Shown here: piece after piece, positions 9,276 to 17,320 of the stretch
Layout: each line of letters begins with the position of its first letter
Position numbering within the stretch: the first letter of the stretch is position 1
NCBI RefSeq assembly: GCF_019599505.1
Contig: NZ_RKLT01000008.1
Coordinates: 53,103-117,102, forward strand
DNA from: Haloarcula nitratireducens
Lineage (GTDB): Archaea > Halobacteriota > Halobacteria > Halobacteriales > Haloarculaceae
Direction of reading: 5' to 3'
DNA: 64,000 nt
The notes under the pieces: model-generated
Seen by the model: the letters and a program-made list of their open reading frames with translations, nothing else
Told to the model about the DNA's origin: nothing
Databases searched by the model: none
Program-made: the position numbers and the translations under genes

Positions 9276-10391
9276 TTAGTGGATTCCTCGATCAAACTCC
9301 ATCCCATGGTCGTCACTCGCCGATTCCGCTGTCGCTCCACCAGGGTCATTCTCTGTTCGACGGTACGATGGCGTCCCGCCATCGTCTCCTCCATGCCCAC
9401 CGCGGGCAGCCGCTTTTTGGGCGACAGCGTGGCCAGCGGCGGCTTTCGGCCCCCACCGAGCGGCGGTCGTCGCGACGCCGGCGCCACCGACGTAGGCTCC
9501 AGCGGCGACACCGCCGACGAGTGCTGCGCCTTTCGTCGCACCGCCGACGACTTTGGCCGTCAGCGGAGTCGCGTATTTGAACGTCTTCCACGTGATGTAA
9601 AGGGCGACCAGCGGGAGGGACGCAGCAACGAGATATTTGAGGAACGCTGTTCCTGGTGTGAGCGTCCCACCGCTGTAGATCAAGTCGTATCCCTTGAGGA
9701 CCATCGCTGCGGGAAGCGGGAGGACAGCCAACGGGACAAACCGTTTGCAGAATCCCATTGCGATATCGGATACGACCGGAATATTTCCGTAGGCTAGTGC
9801 AAATGCAATCGGCATTCCGTACAGGTAGACATACAGCAGGATCATCCGGATGTAGAACAGCGCCTCCAACGCCCACATTGAGATTCCACCAATCACGGCG
9901 AACAATAGCCCCAGCCCTGGGTTTGTGATGGCTGCACCCAAGAACTGAAGCATTGCCGAGGCTACGGAGGAAAGCTCCGGCATCAGTGCAATGGTGAACC
10001 CGTCGACGAGGTAGAGCGTAAGAGTTCCAACCCAATACCACGTAATGATTAGAAAGGCCCCGACCCAGGCCGTCTTCTTCGTTTTTCGGGCTTCGTAGGT
10101 ACTTCCAATATTGAAGATCCGAACCGTGTGACGGCCCTGAACACTCATTACAAGGAGCAAAAGGGCAATCAGCATGATTTCGCCGCCGATGAGAGCATCG
10201 TGAATCGCTGGCCAGGGTGCGTTGGTTGGTTCACCGAAGACAAATGCTCCGTTCGTCTCTGGGGTCGGGGTTCCGAACATCCCCTCAGTCAGAGTCTCAT
10301 ACCCCGACCTGAGACCGTCCATGAACAGCCCGATGAACCAATCAACGACGCCTTTGATACCCTCAAGGACGACGTCAATGAGATCAACCAT
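9276..10391 (-). CDS. VirB6/TrbL-like polytopic membrane protein
   Basis: A 371-residue protein with about six to seven hydrophobic segments between residues 70 and 290 and a hydrophilic, Gly/Arg/Asp-rich C-terminal tail. An N-terminal amphipathic stretch includes IGLFMDGLRSGYETLTEGMF. The size, helix number and position between exported surface proteins and the PrgI/VirB4 pair fit the VirB6/TrbL inner-membrane channel component. It begins three bases after the lipoprotein stop and is read as part of the same transcript. Its base composition is visibly less GC-rich than that of its neighbours. Confidence 0.68.
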   Translation of the reverse strand: MVDLIDVVLEGIKGVVDWFIGLFMDGLRSGYETLTEGMFGTPTPETNGAFVFGEPTNAPWPAIHDALIGGEIMLIALLLLVMSVQGRHTVRIFNIGSTYEARKTKKTAWVGAFLIITWYWVGTLTLYLVDGFTIALMPELSSVASAMLQFLGAAITNPGLGLLFAVIGGISMWALEALFYIRMILLYVYLYGMPIAFALAYGNIPVVSDIAMGFCKRFVPLAVLPLPAAMVLKGYDLIYSGGTLTPGTAFLKYLVAASLPLVALYITWKTFKYATPLTAKVVGGATKGAALVGGVAAGAYVGGAGVATTAARWGPKAAAGHAVAQKAAARGGHGGDDGGTPSYRRTENDPGGATAESASDDHGMEFDRGIH

Positions 10392-10393
10392 CG

Positions 10394-11230
10394 TCAGGCC
10401 TCCGTGATCGTGACCTCACAGTCAGTCATCTCGTCAGACCCGGAATACTGGACATCGTAGGTACTCGTGACCCGATTGCCACTGACTTGAGTCTCGACGA
10501 TAACCGTGAACTGCCCGCTGTTACCATCTGGGGAACACCCCATTCCGTCCTCACTCTCAGAACCGAACGGGAACGAATTACTGAACAGGTCGGCCGTCTC
10601 GCCAGGGGAGACTACTACCCGGTCGGTTTCGTGCATTCCACTGCCTCTGGGGTTCTCAATTGGATTGGGAACGTCCCCGGAGAAGATTAGTTCAGTTATC
10701 GCTTCCGGACCGCTTCCTGTGTTCTCTACCGTGACGAATGCCTCGCCATTCTTGATCCGGTCTGTCTCGCTCTCACCATAGACTTCGTCCCACGGCTTAT
10801 CTGGGTTATTCCGATAGAGTCCGACATCCTGTATCTGCATCTCTGGACGGAGTTCAGTCGTGGTCTCAACTACTGTCTCCTCGCCTTTCAACGCGAGTAC
10901 GCGATACTCACCGGGCGCATACGCGGTGCCAATCTCGAACGAGACCTGTTGAGCACCCGCGGCTACGTCACGCTTCCCGAATAGCTCGCCGTTCGGTTGG
11001 ATGAGGTTGACTTGGTCGACGTCGGCCTCTTCGGAGAGTTCGACGACGAGTGTTGTCCCCTCGACAGCGATACGCGTGAGTGGGCCGTTGCCATCTGGAG
11101 AGGTCGTTCCGTCACCAGGCGTCCCAGAGCCGCCATTGTCGTTCAGACAGCCAGCGACGCTTACGAGCGCAGCACCTGCGACTGTTCGGAGGGCGGTTCG
11201 CCGACTGATGTGTGGATGGTTTTGAGTCAT
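10394..11230 (-). CDS. TAT-exported lipoprotein of the secretion operon
   Basis: A 278-residue exported protein. Residues 1-30 carry a twin-arginine signal (SRRTALRTV) and a lipobox ending SVAGC, so the mature protein should be lipid-anchored on the outer face of the cell membrane. After a Gly/Ser/Thr linker comes a region that looks like two beta-sandwich domains, with two cysteines near the C-terminus (one in GCSPDGNSG and one in TDCEVT). It has no recognised enzymatic motif. It lies three bases from the next gene and four from the previous one, so it is very probably a surface component of the conjugation-like machine. Confidence 0.72.
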   Translation of the reverse strand: MTQNHPHISRRTALRTVAGAALVSVAGCLNDNGGSGTPGDGTTSPDGNGPLTRIAVEGTTLVVELSEEADVDQVNLIQPNGELFGKRDVAAGAQQVSFEIGTAYAPGEYRVLALKGEETVVETTTELRPEMQIQDVGLYRNNPDKPWDEVYGESETDRIKNGEAFVTVENTGSGPEAITELIFSGDVPNPIENPRGSGMHETDRVVVSPGETADLFSNSFPFGSESEDGMGCSPDGNSGQFTVIVETQVSGNRVTSTYDVQYSGSDEMTDCEVTITEA

Positions 11231-11233
11231 GGG

Positions 11234-12970
11234 CTATGGGTTTCGCTGGAAGATGTCTTCTGGACCGAGCATTCGGAGAAGTCGCTTGCCAGCGTAGAAC
11301 ATCACGAAGAACGGGATGAGCTGCCAGCCCACCTCGAAAATGAACGCGAACCAGCCGTCGATGGTGCCGAGCGGATGCCAGCGAGCAGTAGCCGTCGCAC
11401 TCACATATGCGGGGTTGTGCCCGAGCCACGAACCCGGATGGTACCGTGCCGTGTAGATCCCCGGCTCGTCAATCGTCACGATCGCCACCCCGGAGGCGTT
11501 GGTCTCGATGCGTTGCTCCGCGACGGTGATGTACCCGTTGCGAGTGGTCCCGCCGATTGGATATCGTCGGTCGGGATCGCTGAGCACGATTGGTGCGCCG
11601 GTCTCGTTGTCTCGGAGCTCGATGCGGAGTGTGGCCTGGCTTTCGTTCTGCTGGAGCACCTCAACAGTCAGATTACTGCGCCGGAGCTGCCGTTCAGAAC
11701 CAGCGTCAGGTGCCACAATCGAGGCGTTCACACCCCGCACGATCCCCGCTACTTGGAGGGCGTTGCGGTCGACGCTCTCCGCGCGAACCGCAACACCGTA
11801 CGTCGTCGTGTACGACTGGTTGACGATGTCGATGTTGATGTTCTCGCCGAGCGTGCCGACGGGAGACGGTCGGTCAGTGCCCCAGGTGTCGATGATCTCT
11901 GGGCCATCGCGAACTGGTTCAGCACGCGGGCCGATTCGCGACGGGTACGCGTGAACATAGACAGGAATCGCATCCGACTCGACGGTGGAACTGTCGGTCC
12001 GGTTCGACCTGACGAGCGTACCCCAGTTGGTGTTCCGAGCGGTGTAGAACCGCCAGACGCCACGGACTCGTGCGTTTCCATTCTCCGTCAGCGTGTACCC
12101 CTGCCACGGTCTGGACTGGAAGATAGCAACACCGGCGTCACCATTGGGATACTCGGCGTAGTAGGGGTACGCCGAGAGGTCGTAGATCTCGACGGCGATC
12201 GAGTCGGAGACGTTGAGCGATTCGGTACGGTACGTGACCTCGACATCGGTCTCGTCGCCTCGGTCGATTCGCGTGGTCTTCTTCAGTCGGACGCTGATCT
12301 CGGCTTCAAGCGTGAGGTTTGCACTCCAGTCATCCTCGATCTGGTAGTCGAGGGCCGGCGTGTGCGAGCCGTCGCGCTCGACGATGGTTTCGCCGTCCTT
12401 CTGCAATCGAACCTCCTCGACCTCGCTGCTCGTGAGCGACCACTCGATCGTCGTGTTCCCCGAAGAGCTTCCGTTCGGGACGCGAACACGATAGTCAACG
12501 AACCCCCGCATCGTGCCGTTCGGCGCGATATAGAGCGGCGTTTCACCCGACTCCAAGTGACCTCGCGTCGACGGCTGCACTGCGAACCCCGTGGCGTGGG
12601 CGTCCTCGATGAACACCCCGTCTTCGAGCGACGCGTGGCGCGGATGCACGGACGTATCCGACCCACCGGCTTCGAGATCAGCGAAGTCGTTTCGCGTCCA
12701 CGTTGCAGCTGTCGCCGGCGGGCGCGTGAACGTGATGTCCGTCCCGTTTGCGAGCTGGTGCATCGCGGTCCGGCTCTCGCCGTAGCGCTGCTGGTACTCC
12801 TCCTGGCTGATGTAGGTGTCCGCGTCGCGAGACCACAGCGTCGCGGATTCATTCTCAGTGAGCCCATTCCCCTCCGTACCTGGCCGTGGCGGGCTTGCAG
12901 TGACGAGACCCGTGACTAAACTCGTCACGAACAGGGCGGCCATGAGCACGGTGAGCTCTCGGTGTTGCAT
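11234..12970 (-). CDS. large exported membrane-anchored surface protein of the secretion operon
   Basis: A 578-residue protein with an N-terminal signal peptide (residues 8-25, hydrophobic and ending near VTASP) and a long extracellular part rich in Thr, Asn and acidic residues with many N-glycosylation sequons. A C-terminal hydrophobic segment (about 535-560) and a short basic tail end the protein. The extracellular part looks like several beta-sandwich modules. I do not recognise a named family. The topology and operon position suggest a surface structure that contacts the partner cell or supports the channel. Confidence 0.65.
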   Translation of the reverse strand: MQHRELTVLMAALFVTSLVTGLVTASPPRPGTEGNGLTENESATLWSRDADTYISQEEYQQRYGESRTAMHQLANGTDITFTRPPATAATWTRNDFADLEAGGSDTSVHPRHASLEDGVFIEDAHATGFAVQPSTRGHLESGETPLYIAPNGTMRGFVDYRVRVPNGSSSGNTTIEWSLTSSEVEEVRLQKDGETIVERDGSHTPALDYQIEDDWSANLTLEAEISVRLKKTTRIDRGDETDVEVTYRTESLNVSDSIAVEIYDLSAYPYYAEYPNGDAGVAIFQSRPWQGYTLTENGNARVRGVWRFYTARNTNWGTLVRSNRTDSSTVESDAIPVYVHAYPSRIGPRAEPVRDGPEIIDTWGTDRPSPVGTLGENINIDIVNQSYTTTYGVAVRAESVDRNALQVAGIVRGVNASIVAPDAGSERQLRRSNLTVEVLQQNESQATLRIELRDNETGAPIVLSDPDRRYPIGGTTRNGYITVAEQRIETNASGVAIVTIDEPGIYTARYHPGSWLGHNPAYVSATATARWHPLGTIDGWFAFIFEVGWQLIPFFVMFYAGKRLLRMLGPEDIFQRNP

Positions 12971-12998
12971 GGGGCTTTCGGCAGGGACGGGAAGCTGC

Positions 12999-13421
12999 CT
13001 ACCAGGGGGCGAGATCGACGCACTGCGCCAGCGGGAGGTTCATCATCGATCCGGCGACTGTGTAGAGTGGCCCGAGGGCGACAAGGACGACCGCAGACTT
13101 CATCGCGGAGCGCTTGTGGCGCTTGAGGCCCTTCTTCTGGTCGGGCGTGATCGTGAACATCTCGATAAGGGAATCGGCCTGCCACACGACCGCGAGGCCA
13201 ACAATCCCCAGCGCCGTGGTGAGCTGGAAGAAGCCCTCGATCATACCAGGGAGGTTGTCCGCACTGCAGACGGCGTTCGTCTGTGCAGCGGCGGGTTCCA
13301 CAGCGAACAGGCTTAAGAAGACGATGACGAGTCCCGCCTGCTTAGGGAGCCTACTTGCTGCCGTCGACTGGCTTTCGGCGCGATTCGGAGTCGTTTCGGA
13401 GGGCGTGGTGTCCTGTGACAT
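12999..13421 (-). CDS. VirB2/pilin-like small membrane protein
   Basis: A 140-residue protein with a signal-like helix (about 28-47, ending AAAQT), then two further hydrophobic helices (about 68-85 and 110-128) separated by a basic loop (KKGLKRHKRS). A signal followed by two helices and a short positive loop is the classic layout of VirB2/TrbC pilins. Two cysteines flank the helical hairpin. It is the second gene of the operon, separated by six bases from the first. The family assignment is by topology and context. Confidence 0.62.
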   Translation of the reverse strand: MSQDTTPSETTPNRAESQSTAASRLPKQAGLVIVFLSLFAVEPAAAQTNAVCSADNLPGMIEGFFQLTTALGIVGLAVVWQADSLIEMFTITPDQKKGLKRHKRSAMKSAVVLVALGPLYTVAGSMMNLPLAQCVDLAPW

Positions 13422-13427
13422 AGTGGG

Positions 13428-13676
13428 TTACTCCTCTGCGTCGTCGACGAGTGTCTTGAGATCGGCGTAGCGGTTGGTCTCGGCGACGATTTCGTCTTTG
13501 CTGTAGCCCTGTTCGCGGGCCCGTTCGAAAAGGTCTCGAAGCTCGTCGGGATCGACATCCCGAACCGCCATCTCTTCGCGGAGGGCGCGGCGATAGAGGG
13601 CCGAGGCGTTGATGTGGTCGTTCCACATCAGGTACAGCTCATCGATGTCTTCGATGGTGACTGACCGTGTAATCAT
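13428..13676 (-). CDS. small acidic protein, first gene of the secretion operon
   Basis: An 82-residue, highly charged, helical protein with no membrane segment and no motif that I recognise. The ATG at 13676 is preferred over an upstream in-frame start at 13814, because only the shorter product has haloarchaeal composition. A TATA-like TTTAATC also lies about 28 bases before the ATG, as expected for a leaderless transcript. As the first gene of a conserved operon it may be a regulator or an assembly factor; the sequence does not tell which. Confidence 0.6.
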   Translation of the reverse strand: MITRSVTIEDIDELYLMWNDHINASALYRRALREEMAVRDVDPDELRDLFERAREQGYSKDEIVAETNRYADLKTLVDDAEE

Positions 13677-13699
13677 GTGTGCGGGTTCAGGTATGCACC

Positions 13700-13707
13700 G
13701 ATTAAAC
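13700..13707 (-). promoter_or_regulatory. TATA element of the secretion operon
   Basis: Read on the minus strand this is GTTTAATC, centred 28 bases before the ATG at 13676. That places transcription start at or next to the start codon. It is the only clear promoter before the run of genes from 13676 down to 16. Confidence 0.5.
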
Positions 13708-13826
13708 CGTGGTACACGTTGACGTGGTAGTTGTATGTGAGGTAAATACTTTCTGGCTACTGGGATAGATCCTGAATAGAACTCGATTACCATCCCGATC
13801 AGAAGACTCACCACTCAAGGACCGTA

Positions 13827-13868
13827 TTAACCAACAGTGGTGCCACATCGATCTACGGTGTTGGTTAA
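13827..13868. repeat. inverted repeat upstream of the secretion operon
   Basis: Perfect 10-base arms, TTAACCAACA at 13827-13836 and TGTTGGTTAA at 13859-13868, are separated by 22 bases that themselves include GTGG..CCAC. It lies about 120 bases upstream of the operon TATA element. It could be a two-site operator or a strong hairpin. Confidence 0.5.
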
Positions 13869-14119
13869 CCATGTCATGAAACGTCTGCGGCAATCCAGTT
13901 CGAGAACTGTGCGGTGCTGTACCCCCTCTCTACTGCGCTATTCGGTCACTTCGCTCCCTGCGTTGCTCCTTGAGGAAGAGAACTCAGCACCTCAATTCAG
14001 TTAAAATAATATTCCGTTAATCGGTTATTTCTGTATGAGTCTCGAGAGCATCACTCACCAACGGAGTACCTGCGGGCACCACCTATTTCATAATCCAGCA
14101 GCACTCAATTGTAAAACTG

Positions 14120-14812
14120 ATGGGCACGGCCAGATACGACATCCATCCCCAATGGGACGACCCATCGGCGTATGGGGGTGAGTATCCACCGGATTGGGAC
14201 GCCCGTCGTCGGACGGTCTACGAACGCGATGACTGGACGTGCACGAATTGTGGGCGCAAGAGCGGCCCTCACGCCGGCGACGATGGTGTTCGCCTCCACG
14301 CCCACCATATCGTCCCGCATTCGGCAGGCGGCTCAAATCGTCTTTCGAACTTGACGACACTCTGTGAACCCTGTCATGCCGAACTCCATGGGCATGACCT
14401 GTTCGAGACACCGCAGCAAAGCCGGCGATCGAGCAGCGCTCCGCATCGAAACGGTCCACCGCTCGTTCCTCGACTTCTCGCGTATCTTGCCCTCCTCGCC
14501 CTCGGAACCGTTGGTGGCGGGTTCGCCTACTCCTGGGCAATCATTCAATTGCTGACGATGTCGATGACATGGCAGACTCTCATCGCGGGTGGCGTGATGG
14601 GCGTGATTGTTGTCGTCGGTTACCATCTCCCGAAGGTAGTGGCCGGAAGTTCGCTCGGTGCCGGTCTCCTGTTCGGCGGAATCCAGTACTACGCAATCGG
14701 CTATCCGCTCGTCAAGACGGGTCTCGTGACCGGCGTTCTTTGGCTGCCGGCAGGCATCATTATCGGAGGCACTCTGCTCAAACGAAGCAACCCAACCATG
14801 ACCAAGCTCTGA
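14120..14812 (+). CDS. HNH nuclease-domain protein with membrane-spanning C-terminus
   Basis: A 230-residue protein. Residues 25-95 are an HNH module: CTNCG, then LHAHHIVPHSAGG, then NLTTLCEPCH, giving the paired zinc cysteines and the catalytic His. After a Ser/Arg/Pro linker come four hydrophobic helices (about 112-220). Joining an HNH nuclease domain to a membrane domain is unusual and suggests action at the envelope, perhaps on incoming DNA. A TATA-like element lies about 27 bases upstream. It is divergent from the secretion operon. No partner methylase is nearby. Confidence 0.75.
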   Translation: MGTARYDIHPQWDDPSAYGGEYPPDWDARRRTVYERDDWTCTNCGRKSGPHAGDDGVRLHAHHIVPHSAGGSNRLSNLTTLCEPCHAELHGHDLFETPQQSRRSSSAPHRNGPPLVPRLLAYLALLALGTVGGGFAYSWAIIQLLTMSMTWQTLIAGGVMGVIVVVGYHLPKVVAGSSLGAGLLFGGIQYYAIGYPLVKTGLVTGVLWLPAGIIIGGTLLKRSNPTMTKL

Positions 14813-14888
14813 TATGAGTGCAAAAGTGAAGCAGTATCTTCTCCAACTACTATCGAGTTGCCGTTCTCGATCGATAACAGATTCAGGC

Positions 14889-15449
14889 TCACTCGAGCAA
14901 GCCGAGCTCGGTGAGCTGGTCCTCGATCACCTCGAGGGCTTTTTCGGCATCCTCAATCCGTTTCCCACCTGTAATGACGAGCTTCCCGCTCCCGAACAGC
15001 AGTGCGACAACAGACGGCTCGTCGAGCCGGTAGACGAGACCAGGAAACTGCTCTGGTTCGTACTCGATGTGCTCGAGACCAAGGCCGATCGCAATCGCAT
15101 TCAAATTGAGTGTGTGGTCGAGATCCGCACTCGAGACGATGTTTTGAATCTCAATCTCAGGTGAGTCATCGACCTGAATACCCACGCCCCGAAGTTCGTC
15201 GAAGACCTGTTCGAGCGCAGCCGTAACATCGGCGACGCTTTTGGCGCCGGTGCAGACGATCTTCCCCGAGCGGAAGATGAGGGCCGCGGCCTTGGGGTCC
15301 TGCATGCGATAGACGAGGCCGGGGAAGTGATCGGGGTCGTACTTGGTTGCCCGGAGGTCGTCTGCGAGGGTTTCGAGATCGAGTTCCTGGCCAATACCGG
15401 TCGATGCGACCACGTTCTCGACCTGAATCGACTCTGTGAGCGTACCCAT
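14889..15449 (-). CDS. tbp: TATA-box-binding protein
   Basis: A 186-residue archaeal TBP made of the usual two direct repeats, each containing a FPGLVYR(M/L)..P motif followed by the F(R/G)SGK(I/L)V.TG.K strand. It recruits TFB and RNA polymerase to promoters. The very acidic C-terminal tail is typical of haloarchaea. A TATA element (TCTTTAAG) sits about 28 bases before the ATG, implying a leaderless message. Haloarchaea often carry several TBPs, and extra copies are common on plasmids. The accessory surroundings suggest this may be one of the secondary copies. Confidence 0.95.
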   Translation of the reverse strand: MGTLTESIQVENVVASTGIGQELDLETLADDLRATKYDPDHFPGLVYRMQDPKAAALIFRSGKIVCTGAKSVADVTAALEQVFDELRGVGIQVDDSPEIEIQNIVSSADLDHTLNLNAIAIGLGLEHIEYEPEQFPGLVYRLDEPSVVALLFGSGKLVITGGKRIEDAEKALEVIEDQLTELGLLE

Positions 15450-15529
15450 ATCACTACATAGTTCACACGCCGCTCTTAAAGACCGGTCGCACTATCGAGA
15501 ATGCGCCCCGGGTATTGGCGCTGGCCGCG

Positions 15530-15697
15530 TTAGAGGTCGCGAGGCTGGACCGTCTTCCGGTCGTTGGCCTCAGCCCGCTTCGCGGCGTCGTCGAGCAGGT
15601 CAGCAACTTCCTCGTCGAGGGCGTCGTAGAAATCGGCCGAGACGTTGTGGTCGTTGAGCGCTTCTTTCACGGCTGATTTGACGATCAGGTCTGCCAT
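15530..15697 (-). CDS. DUF1931 histone-fold small protein
   Basis: A 55-residue protein ending AEANDRKTVQPRDL, the signature of the short haloarchaeal DUF1931 family, which is related to the histone/NF-Y fold. The ATG at 15697 is chosen because a TATA-like element (GTTTATAC) lies about 30 bases upstream and the family begins MADLIVK. It probably binds DNA or forms a heterodimer with another histone-fold protein. Its role is unknown. Confidence 0.8.
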   Translation of the reverse strand: MADLIVKSAVKEALNDHNVSADFYDALDEEVADLLDDAAKRAEANDRKTVQPRDL

Positions 15698-15824
15698 ACG
15701 CAGCGACATTTCTCCCGTCCTCTGTATAAACATACAGGTATCTGATTCGGTGTCTGTGGGGTTGTATTGCCCTCTGAGGGGGAACAGACGTATGCGATAG
15801 CGCTTCGTATCAGTGAGCAGGACG

Positions 15825-16103
15825 ATGTACGACCTGACCGGCTTCCAGCGCGACCTCCTGTACGTTATCGCCGGCCTCTAAGATTCTCACGGCCTCGCTA
15901 TCAAGCAGGAACTCGAAGACTACTACCAGAACGAGATCCATCACGGGCGACTTTACCCGAATCTCGATACGCTCGTCAAGAAAGGCGAGAAAGACCGACG
16001 GACGAACGTCTAGACGCTCACGCGGCGCGGCCGCCGTGAAATCGAAGCCCGCCGTGAGTGGGAACGTCAGTACATCGAGATTGGTGAGTCTGCGCCTGCG
16101 TAG
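15825..16103 (+). pseudogene. PadR-family HTH regulator pseudogene
   Basis: Reading from the ATG at 15825 gives MYDLTGFQRDLLYVIAGL, then TAA at 15879, then SHGLAIKQELEDYY, HHGRLYPNLDTLVKKGEK, DRRTNV, a TAG at 16011, then TLTRRGRREIEARREW and a final TAG at 16101. This is the whole haloarchaeal PadR winged-helix domain with two in-frame stops. Compared with the family, several residues also appear missing after the LDTLV segment. It should be non-functional unless read through. Confidence 0.82.
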
Positions 16104-16221
16104 GTTCTCTCGTACAGATCAGCTACCCCATTGTCTATGAATCATCTGAAAATCCGCGATGGGCGTGATTTCCATCTCGGATGATGTCGGTAGTAGCTCT
16201 CCTCTTCGGGAGCGACGTACG

Positions 16222-16611
16222 TCAGCGATTCGCCGTGAGGCGGCCACGGCGGCGTTCGAATTCTTCGTCGTCGATCTCACCGCGGGCGTACTGCTCACGG
16301 AGAGCCACGAGCGCTCTATCCTCAGCGGGTCCATCAGTCTGAGATCGAGCCACCAGCCAGTAGACGAGGTAGATGGGAAGACCGATGATGAGGGCCATCC
16401 AGAGGAGGCCGAACAGCATCATCCCCCATCCCCATAGTCCCCAGCCGGTCATGTGTCCGTCGTCCCACATTCCGTAGTGCCAATCCCACATCACCGCGTC
16501 CGGGACGGCTGCGTGCGTCAGGGCCATACCCCCGATAACCGCGACCGTCAGCGCACCGACGACGATCAGTCCGAGGGATCGAGTACCGCGTGGTTGAATT
16601 GAGTTTGTCAT
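16222..16611 (-). CDS. membrane protein with C-terminal SHOCT domain
   Basis: A 129-residue protein with two hydrophobic helices (about 12-34 and 60-88) separated by a Trp/Met/Gly-rich loop. It ends in a SHOCT motif (ALVALREQYARGEIDDEEFERR), a short helical module thought to mediate oligomerisation. The ATG at 16611 has AGGAGAGA just upstream. It follows the DoxX gene by 31 bases and is probably co-transcribed with it. Confidence 0.78.
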   Translation of the reverse strand: MTNSIQPRGTRSLGLIVVGALTVAVIGGMALTHAAVPDAVMWDWHYGMWDDGHMTGWGLWGWGMMLFGLLWMALIIGLPIYLVYWLVARSQTDGPAEDRALVALREQYARGEIDDEEFERRRGRLTANR

Positions 16612-16642
16612 GTGTATCTCTCCTGAAATGGTTCGGCGTGGG

Positions 16643-17209
16643 TTAGCCGAGGATGTACTCGAGGACGGGGTAGCGCTCGACGAGCGCCTCGCCGCCGACC
16701 TCGTACTGTTCGATGTACTGGTCGAGCCCGAGGATGCGGCCCGCACCGAACGCCGCAACCGCGAGGAACACGAGCATGTACGCGAAGTCACCGTTGATGA
16801 CGCCGTGGGCGATGTCCCAGTTCCCGAAGTAGAACATGAGCATCATGAGCGCGCCGAAGAACGCCGCGAGGCGGACGACGGCACCGACGAGCAGTCCGAG
16901 ACCGATGAACAGCTCGCCCCACGGGACAGCGACGTTCGCGAACTCGACGAACCACGGGGTCGACCCCATCCACGCGAACATACCCGCGAGGGGGTTGCCG
17001 TTGGTCGCCGCGACGTTCGCCAGATAGCCACCCGCCGAGAACGGCTCGGCGGCCACGATCTTCGTGAATCCCGAGTACGCAAACGCGTAGCCCATCATGA
17101 GCCGTAGCGCGAGCACGAACCAGGCGCTCAGGCTGTGGACACGACCACCGATGGTCAGTCCGCCGACCTTGCTCTCTAGCTGGTTGACTCCAGAGGGAAT
17201 CGTAGACAT
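16643..17209 (-). CDS. DoxX-family membrane protein (copy 1)
   Basis: A 188-residue protein with four hydrophobic helices and the DoxX pattern LRLMMGYAFAYSGFTK, then VPWGELFIGLGLLVG, NWDIAHGVINGDFAYM and GAGRILGLDQYIEQ. DoxX proteins are linked to thiosulfate:quinone oxidoreductase subunits in Acidianus and to redox and stress homeostasis in other organisms; the substrate here is unknown. It shares a divergent promoter region with the HTH gene at 17321. Two paralogues lie at 35573 and 52338. Confidence 0.85.
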   Translation of the reverse strand: MSTIPSGVNQLESKVGGLTIGGRVHSLSAWFVLALRLMMGYAFAYSGFTKIVAAEPFSAGGYLANVAATNGNPLAGMFAWMGSTPWFVEFANVAVPWGELFIGLGLLVGAVVRLAAFFGALMMLMFYFGNWDIAHGVINGDFAYMLVFLAVAAFGAGRILGLDQYIEQYEVGGEALVERYPVLEYILG

Positions 17210-17261
17210 TGTTACTTCACCGAGTGAGTGTAGGCAGGGAGAGACGATATACCGGTGAGCC

Positions 17262-17296
17262 AGTGTTCTGAGTCAGAAAACCGGGCGGCTATTTTA
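17262..17296 (+). promoter_or_regulatory. imperfect palindrome and TATA box before the HTH gene
   Basis: AGTGTTCTG (17262-17270), a three-base spacer AGT and CAGAAAACC (17274-17282) form an imperfect 9-3-9 palindrome (7 of 9 arm positions pair). Seven bases later is TATTTTA (17290-17296), and 31 bases from the start of that TATA comes the GTG start at 17321. The same arrangement is found before the paralogous gene at 49473. Confidence 0.55.
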
Positions 17297-17320
17297 CCCC
17301 ACTAGGACGAGTATGCGAGT

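Larger units (their letters stand above)
13677..14119. other. intergenic region between the secretion operon and the HNH gene
   Basis: This is 443 bases without a convincing gene. It holds the secretion-operon promoter, an inverted repeat at 13827-13868, and a stretch (about 13910-14000) rich in CTC/CGCT words of the kind that recurs around haloarchaeal mobile elements. It then has an AT-rich block (13998-14035), and a TATA-like CTATTTCATAAT at 14085-14096 that would serve the HNH gene starting at 14120. Confidence 0.5.

Noticed and set aside
10997..12919. Long plus-strand open frame opposite the lipoprotein and surface-protein genes
   Set aside because: It is the antisense shadow of two GC-rich genes that have signal peptides and operon spacing; the translated product is Arg-rich and not haloarchaeal-like.
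13905..14000. CTC/CGCT-rich block that could be part of a CRISPR or insertion element
   Set aside because: No repeated unit with regular spacing and no terminal repeats or transposase nearby.
15767..16039. 90-codon plus-strand frame
   Set aside because: The other frame over the same bases is the recognisable, though interrupted, PadR domain; this frame is its shadow.
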